The notes under the pieces were generated by a model, which saw nothing but the letters and a program-made list of their open reading frames with translations, did not search any database and was not told where the DNA came from. A stretch of DNA of 64,000 nt, from the NCBI RefSeq assembly GCF_001428745.1, contig NZ_LMIO01000004.1:248001-312000 (forward strand), read 5' to 3'. Each line of letters starts with the position of its first letter. Positions within the stretch are counted from its first letter, which is position 1. Made by a program: the position numbers and the translations under genes. The stretch comes from Leifsonia sp. Root227. Lineage in GTDB: Bacteria; Actinomycetota; Actinomycetes; Actinomycetales; Microbacteriaceae. Below are positions 41,306 to 50,589 of this stretch, piece by piece.

Positions 41306-42900
41306 TGCCACAGCAGGTCACAAGCTTCTTCCGGCGGCTCGGCGACACGATCCGCGGCTTCTCGATCGCGCAGCGCGTCATCGCGATCATCGGTGTCGCC
41401 GTGGTCGCGCTCGGCGTCACCGGGCTCGCGATGTGGGCGTCGCAGCCCGCGTACACGCCGCTGTTCTCAGGGCTGCAGGCGACGGATGCGTCCAGTATCG
41501 TCGACCAGCTCCGCACCGATGGCGTGCCGTACCAGCTCACCGACGGCGGAGGCACGATCCTCGTGCCGCAGCAGAAGGTGTACGACGAGCGCCTCAAGGC
41601 GGCGTCCGCCGGGCTTCCGACCGCGAGCACGGGCGGGTACTCGCTGCTCGACAAGATGGGGGTCACGTCGTCGGAGTTCCAGCAGTCCGTCACGTACAAG
41701 CGCGCCATGGAGGGTGAGCTCGGGTCGACGATCAGCGCCATGAAGGGCGTCAAGACCGCATCCGTTCGCCTGGCGATCCCGGAGGACACCGTGTTCGTGT
41801 CCGAGAAGAAGGACCCGACCGCGTCCGTGTTCGTGGAGACGCAGAACGGCGTGACGCTCTCCGCCGATCAGGTGCAGGCGATCGTGCATCTCACCAGCGC
41901 TGCCATCACCGGGATGCAGCCGACCGACGTGGCCGTGATCGACGCATCCGGCACGGTGCTCAGCGCGGTCGGGACCGGCGCCGTCGGGGGAGCGGACAAG
42001 CAGGCCAGCGACTACGAGACCCGCGTGAAGACGGCAGTGCAGACCATGCTCGACAAGGTCGTCGGCCCGGGGAACGCGACCGTCGCCGTCGCCGCAGACG
42101 TCAGCTCGGAGTCCGCGCAGCGCACGGAGGAGTCGTACACGACCCCGACCAACGCGCCGTCGCTCAGCGAGACGACGCAGTCGGAGACGTACACCGGCTC
42201 CGGCGGGTCTGCCGCCGGCGTGCTCGGACCGGACAACATCGCCGTCCCGAACGGCACCAACGGCAACGGCACGTTCAACTCCCAGTCCGCGACCAAGGAC
42301 AACGCGGTCGACAAAGTCACCGAGCAGCGCACCATCCCGGCCGGCGCCGTGAACAGGCAGACGGTCTCTGTCGCCCTCAACAAGGATGCGGTGGGCGGCG
42401 ACGTGAGCACCAACGAGATCCGCAATCTCGTCAACGCCGCGGCAGGGATCGACGTGACCCGCGGCGACTCGGTGAGCGTGGAGATGGTCAACTTCAGCAA
42501 GGCCAGCGCCACCGAGGCCGCCAAGGCGATCCAGGAGGCGAAGGACGCTGCGGCGGCCGACCAGCTCACCGGGATCATCCGCACCTCGATCATCGGGGCG
42601 GCCATCGTCGCCGCGGTGATCATCGTGTTCGCGCTCTACCGCCGCAGCCGCAAGCGCGCGGAGGAGGCGGCGGCCATCGACGGTGCCGACACCGTCGAAC
42701 TGGACGCCGCGGCGTTCCCGATCGCGCTCGAACAGGCTCCGCCCACCGTGCCGATGCAGCTCGACCCGCTGCCCGAGCCGACAGCGCCGGAGCTGGAAGC
42801 CGAGCGCCGCCGCGCGGAGATCGAAGCGCTCGCAGAGCGCGACCCGCAGAAGACGGCGGAGTTCCTCCGCAGCCTGATGGATGAGCGGCAGGGCGTATGA
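41305..42900 (+). CDS. fliF: MS-ring protein FliF
   Basis: This 531-residue membrane ring protein has a first helix at about 25-45 (VIAIIGVAVVALGVTGLAMW), ring-building motifs (LPTASTGGYSLLD, KRAMEGELGSTISAMKGV) and a second helix at about 430-450 (IIGAAIVAAVIIVFALY). The cytoplasmic tail ends DPQKTAEFLRSLMDE, the segment that binds FliG. The stop overlaps fliG. Confidence 0.95.
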   Translation: MPQQVTSFFRRLGDTIRGFSIAQRVIAIIGVAVVALGVTGLAMWASQPAYTPLFSGLQATDASSIVDQLRTDGVPYQLTDGGGTILVPQQKVYDERLKAASAGLPTASTGGYSLLDKMGVTSSEFQQSVTYKRAMEGELGSTISAMKGVKTASVRLAIPEDTVFVSEKKDPTASVFVETQNGVTLSADQVQAIVHLTSAAITGMQPTDVAVIDASGTVLSAVGTGAVGGADKQASDYETRVKTAVQTMLDKVVGPGNATVAVAADVSSESAQRTEESYTTPTNAPSLSETTQSETYTGSGGSAAGVLGPDNIAVPNGTNGNGTFNSQSATKDNAVDKVTEQRTIPAGAVNRQTVSVALNKDAVGGDVSTNEIRNLVNAAAGIDVTRGDSVSVEMVNFSKASATEAAKAIQEAKDAAAADQLTGIIRTSIIGAAIVAAVIIVFALYRRSRKRAEEAAAIDGADTVELDAAAFPIALEQAPPTVPMQLDPLPEPTAPELEAERRRAEIEALAERDPQKTAEFLRSLMDERQGV

Positions 42901-43916
42901 ACGAGCTCAAGGCGCCGCTGACCGGCGCGCAGAAGGCCGCCATCGTGCTGATGAACATGGATCAGCAGCGCGCGGCCCAGGTGATGAAGCAGTTCTCCGA
43001 GGAGGAGGCCGACGAGATCACCGCGGAGATCCTTCGGTTGCGCAGGGTCGACCCCGCCATCGCGGAGAAGGCGATCAGCGAGTTCCACGACATCACCGTG
43101 CGCGGCGGGATGAGCACCCGCGGCGGCAGGGACATCGCGGTCGGCCTGCTCGAAGCGTCGTTCGGCGCGGAGAAGGCCACCGGCGTCCTCAATAGGGTCG
43201 CCTCCAGCATGGCGGGAAAGCAGTTCGAGTTCCTGGACGCGGTCGAGCCTGGGCAGGTGCAGATGCTGCTGACCGGTGAGCTGCCGCAGACCAGCGCCCT
43301 GGTGCTCGCCCACCTGCGTCCCGACCACGCATCCCGCATCCTCGCCGGTCTCGACGAGACCGCGAGAGCAGACGTCGCCCACGCCATCGCGACGATGGGA
43401 AGCGCCAGCCCCGATGCGGTGCGCGTCGTCGCCGACACGCTCAAGCAGCGCGCCGGCGCGGTCGTCGGTTCGCGCGATTCGTCCGACGTGGTCGGGGGAG
43501 TGCAGCCGCTGGTCGACATCATCAACAGGGCGGATGCCAGCACGGAGAAGGCGCTCCTCGAAGCGCTCGAGCGCAGGAACCCCGAGCTGGCAGAAGAGGT
43601 CCGCTCCCGGATGCTCACCTTCGCCGACATCGTCAAGCTGGAGGACCGCGACGTGCAGCAGGTGCTGCGCGGCATCGACGCCGCCATGCTGGCCGTGGCG
43701 ATGAAGGGCGCGACAGAGCAGGTCATCGAGACCATCACGGGCAACCTGTCCGAGCGCAACAGGGAGATCCTCGCGGACGAGATCCGCGTGCTCGGCCCCG
43801 TGCGCCTGTCGCAGGTGGAGGACGCCCGCGCCGAGATCGTGCGCGCCATCCGCGACCTGGAGGCGACGGGCGCGATCACCGTGCAGCGGAACGACGAGGA
43901 CGCGTATGTCGAATGA
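42897..43916 (+). CDS. fliG: Motor switch protein FliG
   Basis: This 339-residue C-ring protein couples the stator to rotation. FliG N-domain GAQKAAIVLMNMDQQRAAQV, the middle EHPQ-like region (here LAHLRPDHASRILAGLD) and the C-domain torque helix (ERNREILADEIRVLGPVRLS) with charged residues are visible. The ATG overlaps fliF by 4 bp, and fliH starts 11 bp before its stop. Confidence 0.95.
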   Translation: MNELKAPLTGAQKAAIVLMNMDQQRAAQVMKQFSEEEADEITAEILRLRRVDPAIAEKAISEFHDITVRGGMSTRGGRDIAVGLLEASFGAEKATGVLNRVASSMAGKQFEFLDAVEPGQVQMLLTGELPQTSALVLAHLRPDHASRILAGLDETARADVAHAIATMGSASPDAVRVVADTLKQRAGAVVGSRDSSDVVGGVQPLVDIINRADASTEKALLEALERRNPELAEEVRSRMLTFADIVKLEDRDVQQVLRGIDAAMLAVAMKGATEQVIETITGNLSERNREILADEIRVLGPVRLSQVEDARAEIVRAIRDLEATGAITVQRNDEDAYVE

Positions 43917-44502
43917 CGCCGTGTTCGCTCCCGTCGCGATCCCGGTGATCGCGGAGACCGCCGAGGCGGTCGCGCAGGGCGATGCCGCACGCTCGCGCGG
44001 CTATGCAGCCGGGTATGCGGACGGCCTGCGCGCGGCGGCGGAGGAGCAGCAGGCGTGGCTCGCGGCGGCGGATGCCGACCGCGAAGCGGACGACGCAGCA
44101 GCAGCCGAACGGCTCGCCGTGCTCGCCGCTGCGCTGAGGAACGCGGCGATCGAGCTGCGCGAGTCGACGGTGCCTGTGCTGGCCGAGGCGGAGAACTCCC
44201 TGGTCGAGGCGGCTTTCTCGCTCGCGCAGGCCGTGGTGGGGGATGCGCTGGCCGACCGGGTCGCCGCCGCCAACGCTGCCGTCTCGCGGGTGCTCGGCGG
44301 CGACGTTGCCGGGGCGGTGAGCGTCGTGCGGCTCAACCCGGAGGACCTCGCCGCGATCGGCCAGGGCGCTGCGGGCGACGCCGTGCGCCTGGTGGCCGAC
44401 CCTGCGCTCGCACCGGGGGATGCGATCGGCGAGCTTCCGGACGGCTGGCTGGATGCGCGCATCCACTCGGCCATGGACAGGGCGAGGGAGGCGCTGGGAT
44501 GA
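43906..44502 (+). CDS. fliH: Flagellar export ATPase regulator FliH
   Basis: This 198-residue Ala/Glu-rich protein matches FliH in length, position and character, with helical AEEQQAWLAAADADREADDA and a C-terminal VSVVRLNPEDLAAIG strand pattern as in FliH/YscL. It would hold FliI dimers to the C ring. Sequence identity with known FliH proteins is low, so position between fliG and fliI carries much of the call. It overlaps fliG by 11 bp and fliI by 4 bp. Confidence 0.82.
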   Translation: MSNDAVFAPVAIPVIAETAEAVAQGDAARSRGYAAGYADGLRAAAEEQQAWLAAADADREADDAAAAERLAVLAAALRNAAIELRESTVPVLAEAENSLVEAAFSLAQAVVGDALADRVAAANAAVSRVLGGDVAGAVSVVRLNPEDLAAIGQGAAGDAVRLVADPALAPGDAIGELPDGWLDARIHSAMDRAREALG

Positions 44503-45857
44503 ACGGAGCCGCCGAAACCGCCACCGCCGCAGGCACGGCAACGGCGACCGCCGTGCTCCCGCGCATCGCGGACGCCGTGCGCGCCGCTGGGGTGGAGAAG
44601 GTCGGTCGCGTCGTCGGGATCGTCGGACTCGGCGCGGAAGTCGAGGGCGTGCCGGCAGCGATCGGTGACATCGTCGTCGTGGGGGAGCGGCCGGGCGTGC
44701 ACGCGGAGGTCGTCGCGACCTCGGCGGAGCGCATCAGGGTCATGCCGTTCGGCCGTCTCACCGGCATCGGCGCCGGCGCGCCTGTCCGCGCGCTCGGCGC
44801 CCCGCTGCTCGTCCCGACCGGGCGCGGGATGCTCGGCCGCGTCATCGACTCGCTCGGCCGCCCGGTCGACGGCAAGGGCCCGATCGAGCCGGACGGCTTC
44901 GTGCCCATCGACCACCGCGCCCCTGAGGCGATGCGGAGGGCGCGCATCCAGAGCCCGCTCGGACTGGGGGTGCGCGTGCTGGACACGCTCGTCACCGTCG
45001 GTCGGGGGCAGAGGCTCGGCCTGTTCGCCGGCTCCGGGGTCGGCAAGTCGTCGCTGCTGTCGATGATCGCCCGCGGAACGGAAGCCGAGATCTCGGTGAT
45101 CGCGCTGGTGGGGGAGCGCGGCCGAGAGGTACGGGAGTTCCTCGAGGACGACCTCGGGCAGGAAGGGCTCGCCCGCTCCATCGTGGTCGTCGCGACCTCG
45201 GACGAGCCCGCCGTCATGCGCTTGCGCGCCGCGTTCACCGCCACCCGCATCGCCGAGTCGTTCCGCGACGCGGGAGCGCACGTCGTGCTGATGATGGACT
45301 CGCTGACCCGCGTCGCGATGGCGCAGCGCGAGATCGGCCTGTCGGTCGGCGAACCGCCGGCCACCCGCGGGTACCCGCCGTCGACGTTCTCCCTGCTCGC
45401 CCAGCTCCTCGAACGCGCGGGCACAGGCGAGACCGGGTCGATCACCGGCCTCTACACCGTGCTCGTCGACGGCGACGACCACAACGAGCCGATCGCCGAC
45501 GCCGCCCGCTCGATCCTCGACGGCCACGTGGTGATGGACCGCCGCCTCGCCGTGGTCGGGCACTTCCCCTCGGTCGACGTCCTCGGCTCCATCTCGCGCC
45601 TCGCCTCCCGCGTCACAACGCCGGAGCAGCGCGCCGCCGCCGTCGCCCTGCGCAGCGTGCTCGCCGCCAAGGTCGCGGCCCAAGACCTCCTCGACGTCGG
45701 CGCATACAAGACGGGCACCAACCCGCGAGTGGATGCGGCCGTCGCGCACGAAGACGCCATCAACGCCTTCCTGCGCCAGAACCTCGGCGAGAACGCCGAA
45801 CCGGCCGAGGCGTGGCAGCGTCTCGGCCACCTCGTGAACCTGCTCGGAGGTGTCTGA
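44499..45857 (+). CDS. fliI: Flagellar type III export ATPase FliI
   Basis: This 452-residue F1-beta-like ATPase energises export of rod, hook and filament proteins. The Walker A loop is AGSGVGKSS (177-185, Lys183), Walker B lies near HVVLMMDSLTRVAMAQREIG, and EPPATRGYPPSTFS is a FliI-specific block. A 20-residue Ala/Thr-rich start precedes the barrel domain. The ATG overlaps fliH by 4 bp. Confidence 0.95.
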   Translation: MNGAAETATAAGTATATAVLPRIADAVRAAGVEKVGRVVGIVGLGAEVEGVPAAIGDIVVVGERPGVHAEVVATSAERIRVMPFGRLTGIGAGAPVRALGAPLLVPTGRGMLGRVIDSLGRPVDGKGPIEPDGFVPIDHRAPEAMRRARIQSPLGLGVRVLDTLVTVGRGQRLGLFAGSGVGKSSLLSMIARGTEAEISVIALVGERGREVREFLEDDLGQEGLARSIVVVATSDEPAVMRLRAAFTATRIAESFRDAGAHVVLMMDSLTRVAMAQREIGLSVGEPPATRGYPPSTFSLLAQLLERAGTGETGSITGLYTVLVDGDDHNEPIADAARSILDGHVVMDRRLAVVGHFPSVDVLGSISRLASRVTTPEQRAAAVALRSVLAAKVAAQDLLDVGAYKTGTNPRVDAAVAHEDAINAFLRQNLGENAEPAEAWQRLGHLVNLLGGV

Positions 45858-46291
45858 TGGCACGGGCGTTCCAGTTGGCGGGTCTGCTGCGGCTGCGGCA
45901 GATCGAGAAGGACCACGCGGCGAGCGACCTCGCCGCGGCCAATGCGTTCCGGCGGGATGCGGGGGAACGCCAGGCGCGCGCCATCGCCGCCCTGCACGCT
46001 GTGCCGGTCGAGGCCACGGACGCGAGCACGCTGTTCGCGATGGCCGCTGCACGCGCATCCAGTCGCAGCATGCTCGCCGACCTCGCCGCCCTCGCCGAGC
46101 GCGCGGATGCCGACGTCGCCGAGGCGCAGACCGCATTCGGCGAGGCGAAAGCGCGGGCGGTCGGGCTGGAGAAGCTCGAGGCGCGGCACAACGCCAGCGT
46201 GATCGCGGGAGAACTCAGCGCGGAACAGGCCGCGATCGACGAAATCGCCACCGGCGCCTGGGTGCGCGAACGGGAAGGGAACGACGCATGA
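45857..46291 (+). CDS. fliJ: Flagellar export stalk protein FliJ
   Basis: This 144-residue, nearly all-helical protein opens with FQLAGLLRLRQIEKDHAASD, the usual FliJ start, followed by a long Ala-rich coiled coil. It would insert into the FliI hexamer as a stalk. It starts in the TGATG overlap with fliI and ends in an ATGA overlap with the NlpC/P60 gene. The call rests on the opening segment and on gene order. Confidence 0.85.
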   Translation: MARAFQLAGLLRLRQIEKDHAASDLAAANAFRRDAGERQARAIAALHAVPVEATDASTLFAMAAARASSRSMLADLAALAERADADVAEAQTAFGEAKARAVGLEKLEARHNASVIAGELSAEQAAIDEIATGAWVREREGNDA

Positions 46292-47184
46292 CCGTCACCG
46301 ACGCACTCACCAGGATCGCCCAGATCCAGGCCACGCTGGTGCAGATCGACAACCCGACAGCGGCGACGTCGTCGACGGGTTCGTCGTCCGGCTCGTCCAG
46401 CACCTCGGCGACCGACTTCGCGAACGCGCTCGCCGGGGCGGTCGGAGAGACCTCCGGTGTCGGCGCAACCGCGGGCGGAGGGTCGGTGACCGGCGCGGAC
46501 GTGGTCGCCGATGCGAAGAAGTACCTCGGCGTCCCGTACGTCTTCGGGGGAACCACCTCCAGCGGCCTCGACTGCTCCGGCCTGGTGCAGCGCGTCTTCA
46601 AGGACCTCGGCATCGACGTCCCCCGCCTGGTCTCCGGCCAGTCGACCCTCGGCACGGAGGTGCCGTCGCTCGCGCAGGCGAAGCCCGGCGACCTGATCGT
46701 CACCAACGGCGGCGACCACATCGTCATCTACGCGGGAGACGGGAAGGTCATCCACGCGCCGAGCGAGGGCCGCAACGTGAGCCTGGTGGACAACTGGATG
46801 GACGACTCGGACATCGTCACCATCCGCCGCGTGGTGCCGGAGGCGAGCGCGGCGAGCGCGGCGCTGGCGAGCGCGCCGGCGGCGTTCAACGCGGCGGGCG
46901 GGCTGTCGGCGGCGGGGCTGAGCGGGTTGTCTGGGTTGTCCGGGTTGTCCGGGTTGTCCGGGTTGTCCGGGCTGACGGGCTCGTCAGGGCTCTCCGCTCT
47001 GTCGTCGCTGTCCGGCCTGTCCGGCCTGTCCGGCCTGTCCGGCCTGTCTGGCCTGTCTGGACTCTCCGGGCTCTCCGGGCTCTCCGCTCTCTCCGGTCAG
47101 TCGTCGTCCGGGTCCTCCGCCGCGGCGCAGGCCGTGCAACTGCAGGCGCTTCTCGCCTCGATGCTCGGCGGAGGTTCTGAATGA
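46288..47184 (+). CDS. Flagellar NlpC/P60 peptidoglycan hydrolase with Gly-Leu-Ser repeats
   Basis: This 298-residue protein has an N-terminal 70-residue Ser/Thr-rich segment without a signal peptide, an NlpC/P60 domain (about 70-180) and a repeat tail. Catalytic residues are Cys96 (LDCSGLVQ), His144 (GGDHIVIYAG) and His156 (VIHAPS). It probably cuts cell-wall stem peptides so the rod can pass, replacing the muramidase domain of FlgJ. Lack of a signal peptide and location in the operon suggest export by the flagellar system. The tail at residues 210-269 is 20 tandem Gly-Leu-Ser-like triplets. It overlaps fliJ and fliK by 4 bp each. Confidence 0.85.
   Translation: MTVTDALTRIAQIQATLVQIDNPTAATSSTGSSSGSSSTSATDFANALAGAVGETSGVGATAGGGSVTGADVVADAKKYLGVPYVFGGTTSSGLDCSGLVQRVFKDLGIDVPRLVSGQSTLGTEVPSLAQAKPGDLIVTNGGDHIVIYAGDGKVIHAPSEGRNVSLVDNWMDDSDIVTIRRVVPEASAASAALASAPAAFNAAGGLSAAGLSGLSGLSGLSGLSGLSGLTGSSGLSALSSLSGLSGLSGLSGLSGLSGLSGLSGLSALSGQSSSGSSAAAQAVQLQALLASMLGGGSE
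46915..47094 (+). repeat. Tandem 9-bp repeats coding for Gly-Leu-Ser
   Basis: Twenty in-frame 9-base units cover 180 bp. The first block is mostly GGGTTGTCC and the second mostly GGCCTGTCC, with GLT, GSS, ALS and SLS variants between. Unit changes keep the reading frame, so copy number can vary without breaking the protein. Confidence 0.9.
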
Positions 47185-48749
47185 GCCCGACCATCGCTCC
47201 GGTGACCCAGACTCCTGCTGCGCAGGCACGCGCGGGCAAGCCCGGCACAGCGGGAGACGCGTTCCAGCAATTCCTCGCCGGCGCCACACCGGCCACGCCC
47301 TCCCCCCGCCCAGACGCCAGGGATGCGCGGGATGCGCGCCCCGCCGTCCGGGACGAGCCTTCCTCGCCTGCCGATTCGCGCCAGCGCAAGCCCGCGAAAT
47401 CCAGTTCCCCTGACGCAGCCTCCGGCACCGCGAAGCCTGCTGGAACCCCCTCCGCGGAGAGCGCGGGTGCGGCCGCCCCGCCGCCCACCGCGCCGGCCAC
47501 GCCGGCCGTCGCTTCCGCCGCTCTCGCCGACGGTGCGTCCGCCGCCACAGCGGACGGCACGACACCACAGACAGCGCTCGCCGAAGCGACCGCGACGGCG
47601 ACCGCGGTCGTGGCCTCGGCGTCTGCTCCGGCCGGACCGGACACGGGCGGTCCCGGTCGCACCGCGAACGGAGCCGTTGACGCAACGGGGGCGACCCCGA
47701 CCGTCACCGCATCGGCAGCCGCCCCCGGCCCCAGCGCACCCGCCGCTCCGGGAGGACCGGGAGACACGGGCGGGGGACGTGGCGGCGGCGCCGGTACGCC
47801 TGCTCCCGCACCGTCCGCACCGTCCGCATCGGCCGACAGCGACTCGTCCTCGCCGCTCTCGGCAGCCGGCTCGTCGGCCGTGTCCGGCTCCGCGTCATCG
47901 GCCTCGGCTTCTGCGGCCTCCGCTTCGGCTGCCGTCGCACCCGCCTCCGCTTCCGCGACCGTCGCGGCCGCGGCCGCCGTCCCGGTCGCATCCGCGTCGC
48001 CTGCCGTGCCGGCATCGTCCGCGACCACGGCAGCCACCGCGGCTTCGTCCGGGAGCGCGGCCGCCCCCGCACCCGCATCCGCAGCCACCGCCTCCACCTC
48101 GGCCACTGCCTCTACTGGCTCTGCCGCATCTGCCGCTGCCGCACCTGCTGCCCGCGCCACCACGCGCCCCGCCGACGATGCCGCCCCTTCCGCCGCGAGC
48201 GCGCCTTCCGCATCCGCGCCAGGCGTCGTCGCGGCCCCGGCCGTGGCCGCTGCCGCCTCCACCGCGCCCACGACCGCGACCTCTGCCTCGCACGCGCCCA
48301 CCCAGACGGCCCAGCCCGCGCTCCCGCAGCAGCTCGCGCGCCCCATCTTCACGCTGGCCTCCGCCGGGCGTGGCGATCACGTCATGACCGTTCACGTCAC
48401 CCCGGACACCCTCGGACCGGTGACCGTCCGCGCGCACGTCGGCACCGATGGCGTGCGGGTCGAACTGTTCGCCCCCACAGACGGAGGAAGGGACGCGCTG
48501 CGCGCCATCCTGCCCGACCTGCGACGCGACCTCAACGGCGCCGGGCTCTCCGGCAGCCTCGACCTGTCCAGCCAGAACCAGCCGCAGGCCGACGACCAGC
48601 GCAACGCCGAAAGCCGGCAGGGGAGCGGAGCCACCGCATCCAGGGCAGAGCCGGCAGCCGACCCCCGCACCGACCGAAGCGCGGCAGACCAGCAGCGCGC
48701 AGCGGCATGCTACGGCGGCGGCGGTCACACCATCGACCTCGTCGTCTGA
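47181..48749 (+). CDS. fliK: Hook-length control protein FliK
   Basis: This 522-residue protein has a long low-complexity ruler region rich in Ala, Ser and Pro (about 1-385), then the conserved C-terminal switch domain with MTVHVTPDTLGPVTVRAHV (the LxPxxLGxVxV motif) and ALRAILPDLRRDL. It senses hook length and switches export specificity through FlhB. It starts at an ATGA overlap with the NlpC/P60 gene. Confidence 0.88.
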   Translation: MSPTIAPVTQTPAAQARAGKPGTAGDAFQQFLAGATPATPSPRPDARDARDARPAVRDEPSSPADSRQRKPAKSSSPDAASGTAKPAGTPSAESAGAAAPPPTAPATPAVASAALADGASAATADGTTPQTALAEATATATAVVASASAPAGPDTGGPGRTANGAVDATGATPTVTASAAAPGPSAPAAPGGPGDTGGGRGGGAGTPAPAPSAPSASADSDSSSPLSAAGSSAVSGSASSASASAASASAAVAPASASATVAAAAAVPVASASPAVPASSATTAATAASSGSAAAPAPASAATASTSATASTGSAASAAAAPAARATTRPADDAAPSAASAPSASAPGVVAAPAVAAAASTAPTTATSASHAPTQTAQPALPQQLARPIFTLASAGRGDHVMTVHVTPDTLGPVTVRAHVGTDGVRVELFAPTDGGRDALRAILPDLRRDLNGAGLSGSLDLSSQNQPQADDQRNAESRQGSGATASRAEPAADPRTDRSAADQQRAAACYGGGGHTIDLVV

Positions 48750-48826
48750 CCGGACGACCTCCACCATCCACCCTCCATCGACCCAACCGACCGAACCGAC
48801 CAGCCTCACCGCAGAAGGGAGCCACC

Positions 48827-49279
48827 GTGGCCGTCGACCCCGTCACCGGAGCGAACGACACCGCCGCCACAGGCGGCATCTACTCCACCCTGCCCACCCG
48901 GCAGCCCAAGCAGTCCCTCGACAGTGAGGCGTTCATGCAGCTCCTGGTCACCCAGTTGCGCAACCAGGACCCGAGCTCGCCGATGGACACCAACCAGATG
49001 ATCTCCCAGACCACGCAGCTCGCGACCATGGAGAAGCTCACCAACCTGGACACCACCAGCCAGGAGGGCTTCGCCCTGCAGATGCGCACCGCTGCGGCCG
49101 CCCTCGTCGGGCACACCGTCAGCTACATCGACAAGGACGGCGCAACGCAGACCGGCGTCGCCTCCTCCGTCTCGTACGCCGGCTCCGTCCCTGTCGTCAC
49201 CGTCGGCGACCAGAAGATCAACCTCGACGCGATCTCCGGCGTGGTCACCCCCACACCGGCGCCCGCGCCGACCGCCTGA
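48827..49279 (+). CDS. flgD: Hook cap / scaffold protein FlgD, short form
   Basis: This 150-residue protein has the FlgD N-terminal block LDSEAFMQLLVTQLRNQDP followed by SSPMDTNQMISQTTQLATME, then one small beta region (LVGHTVSYIDKDG). It lacks the full C-terminal Ig-like lobe of the 230-residue enterobacterial protein. AGAAGGGA precedes the GTG. flgE follows after 30 bases. Confidence 0.92.
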   Translation: MAVDPVTGANDTAATGGIYSTLPTRQPKQSLDSEAFMQLLVTQLRNQDPSSPMDTNQMISQTTQLATMEKLTNLDTTSQEGFALQMRTAAAALVGHTVSYIDKDGATQTGVASSVSYAGSVPVVTVGDQKINLDAISGVVTPTPAPAPTA

Positions 49280-49309
49280 CCTCACCGAACCTCACAGAAA
49301 GGCAGCATC

Positions 49310-50479
49310 GTGCTCCGTTCCCTCTACTCCGGAATCTCCGGCCTCCGTTCGCACCAGACCATGCTGGACGTGACGGGCAACAACATCGCCAACGTCAACA
49401 CCACCGGCTTCAAGTCCTCCGCCGTGCAGTTCGAGGACACCCTCTCGCAGCTCGTGCGCGGAGCGGGCGGCGGCCAGGGAGAGACCGGCGGCACCAACCC
49501 CGCGCAGATCGGCCTCGGCGTGCTCGTGGCCGGCATCAACACCAACTTCACTCAGGGCGCAGCGCAGGCGACCGGCCGCGCCACCGACATGATGATCAAC
49601 GGCGACGGCTTCTTCGTCACCAAGGTCGGCGGCGAGACCCTCTACACCCGTGCAGGCTCGTTCGACCCGGATGCGCAGGGTCGCCTGGTCGGTCCGGGCG
49701 GCGCGATCCTGCAGGGCTGGAACGCGGTCAACGGCGTCATCCAGCAGGGTGGAGCACTCGGCGACGTGACCATCCCGCTGAAGGCGGTCGCGCCGGCATC
49801 CGCCACCACCACGGGCACCGTCTCCGGCAACCTGCCGTCCGGCGCAGCGGTCGGCGACCAGCTTGTGCGCGACGTGAAGGTCTACGACTCCACCGGTGTG
49901 GCGCGCACGCTGTCGCTCACCTTCACCAAGACCGGCACCGGATGGGATGTGGCAGGCACGGACGGCACAGCCACCGGCACCGGCGCGCTCGCCTTCACGA
50001 ACGGCGTGCTCACCTCCGGCGGCAGCATCACGGTCGGCGGCGTCGCGGTCGACCTCAGCTCGGTCACCGGATACGCCGACCTCACCACGGTCGCCTTCAA
50101 GGAGCAGAACGGCCGCCAGGCCGGAACCCTCGAATCGTTCAGCCTGTCCCAGGACGGCACACTGATCGGCCTGTTCTCGAACGGCGACAAGCAGGCGGTC
50201 GGCCGCATTGCCCTCGCCACGTTCGTCAACCCCGGCGGCCTCGAGAAGGCGGGCGGCTCCGGCTATCGCGCCTCCGTCAACTCCGGCAACCCGCAGCTGG
50301 GCGGTCCAGGCGACGCCGGCCTCGGCTCCATCCAGGGCGGCTCGCTCGAGATGTCCAACGTCGACCTCTCGCAGGAGTTCACCAACCTGATCGTCGCGCA
50401 GCGCGGCTTCCAGGCGAACGCCCGTATCATCACCACCTCCGACGAGGTGCTCCAGGAGCTCACCAACCTGAAGCGCTGA
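49310..50479 (+). CDS. flgE: Flagellar hook protein FlgE
   Basis: This 389-residue hook protein has MLRSLYSGISGLRSHQTMLD and VTGNNIANVNTTGFKSSAVQ at the start, FlgE central domains (YTRAGSFDPDAQGRLVG), and ends SQEFTNLIVAQRGFQANARI. It is the last gene of the operon and is followed by the 14-bp-stem terminator at 50508. No other hook/rod paralogue (FlgF, FlgG) is found in the window. Confidence 0.94.
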   Translation: MLRSLYSGISGLRSHQTMLDVTGNNIANVNTTGFKSSAVQFEDTLSQLVRGAGGGQGETGGTNPAQIGLGVLVAGINTNFTQGAAQATGRATDMMINGDGFFVTKVGGETLYTRAGSFDPDAQGRLVGPGGAILQGWNAVNGVIQQGGALGDVTIPLKAVAPASATTTGTVSGNLPSGAAVGDQLVRDVKVYDSTGVARTLSLTFTKTGTGWDVAGTDGTATGTGALAFTNGVLTSGGSITVGGVAVDLSSVTGYADLTTVAFKEQNGRQAGTLESFSLSQDGTLIGLFSNGDKQAVGRIALATFVNPGGLEKAGGSGYRASVNSGNPQLGGPGDAGLGSIQGGSLEMSNVDLSQEFTNLIVAQRGFQANARIITTSDEVLQELTNLKR

Positions 50480-50507
50480 CCAGCACCACTTCCGCCCCGC
50501 AGCGGTT

Positions 50508-50556
50508 CGGCGCGGAACGCATCCTCTGTCTCAGGACGGGCGTGCGTTCCGCGCCG
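50508..50556 (+). terminator. Terminator of the flgB-flgE operon
   Basis: CGGCGCGGAACGCA (50508-50521) is repeated in exact inverted form at 50543-50556 with a 21-base loop, 28 bases after the flgE stop. Confidence 0.75.
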
Positions 50557-50589
50557 TTCGTGTTCCAGGCGCGGGATGCGCATCCCCGC

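Noticed and set aside
44001..46136. 711-codon frame antisense to fliH, fliI and fliJ
   Set aside because: Overlaps three flagellar genes with coherent start/stop overlaps. The translation has no recognisable domain.
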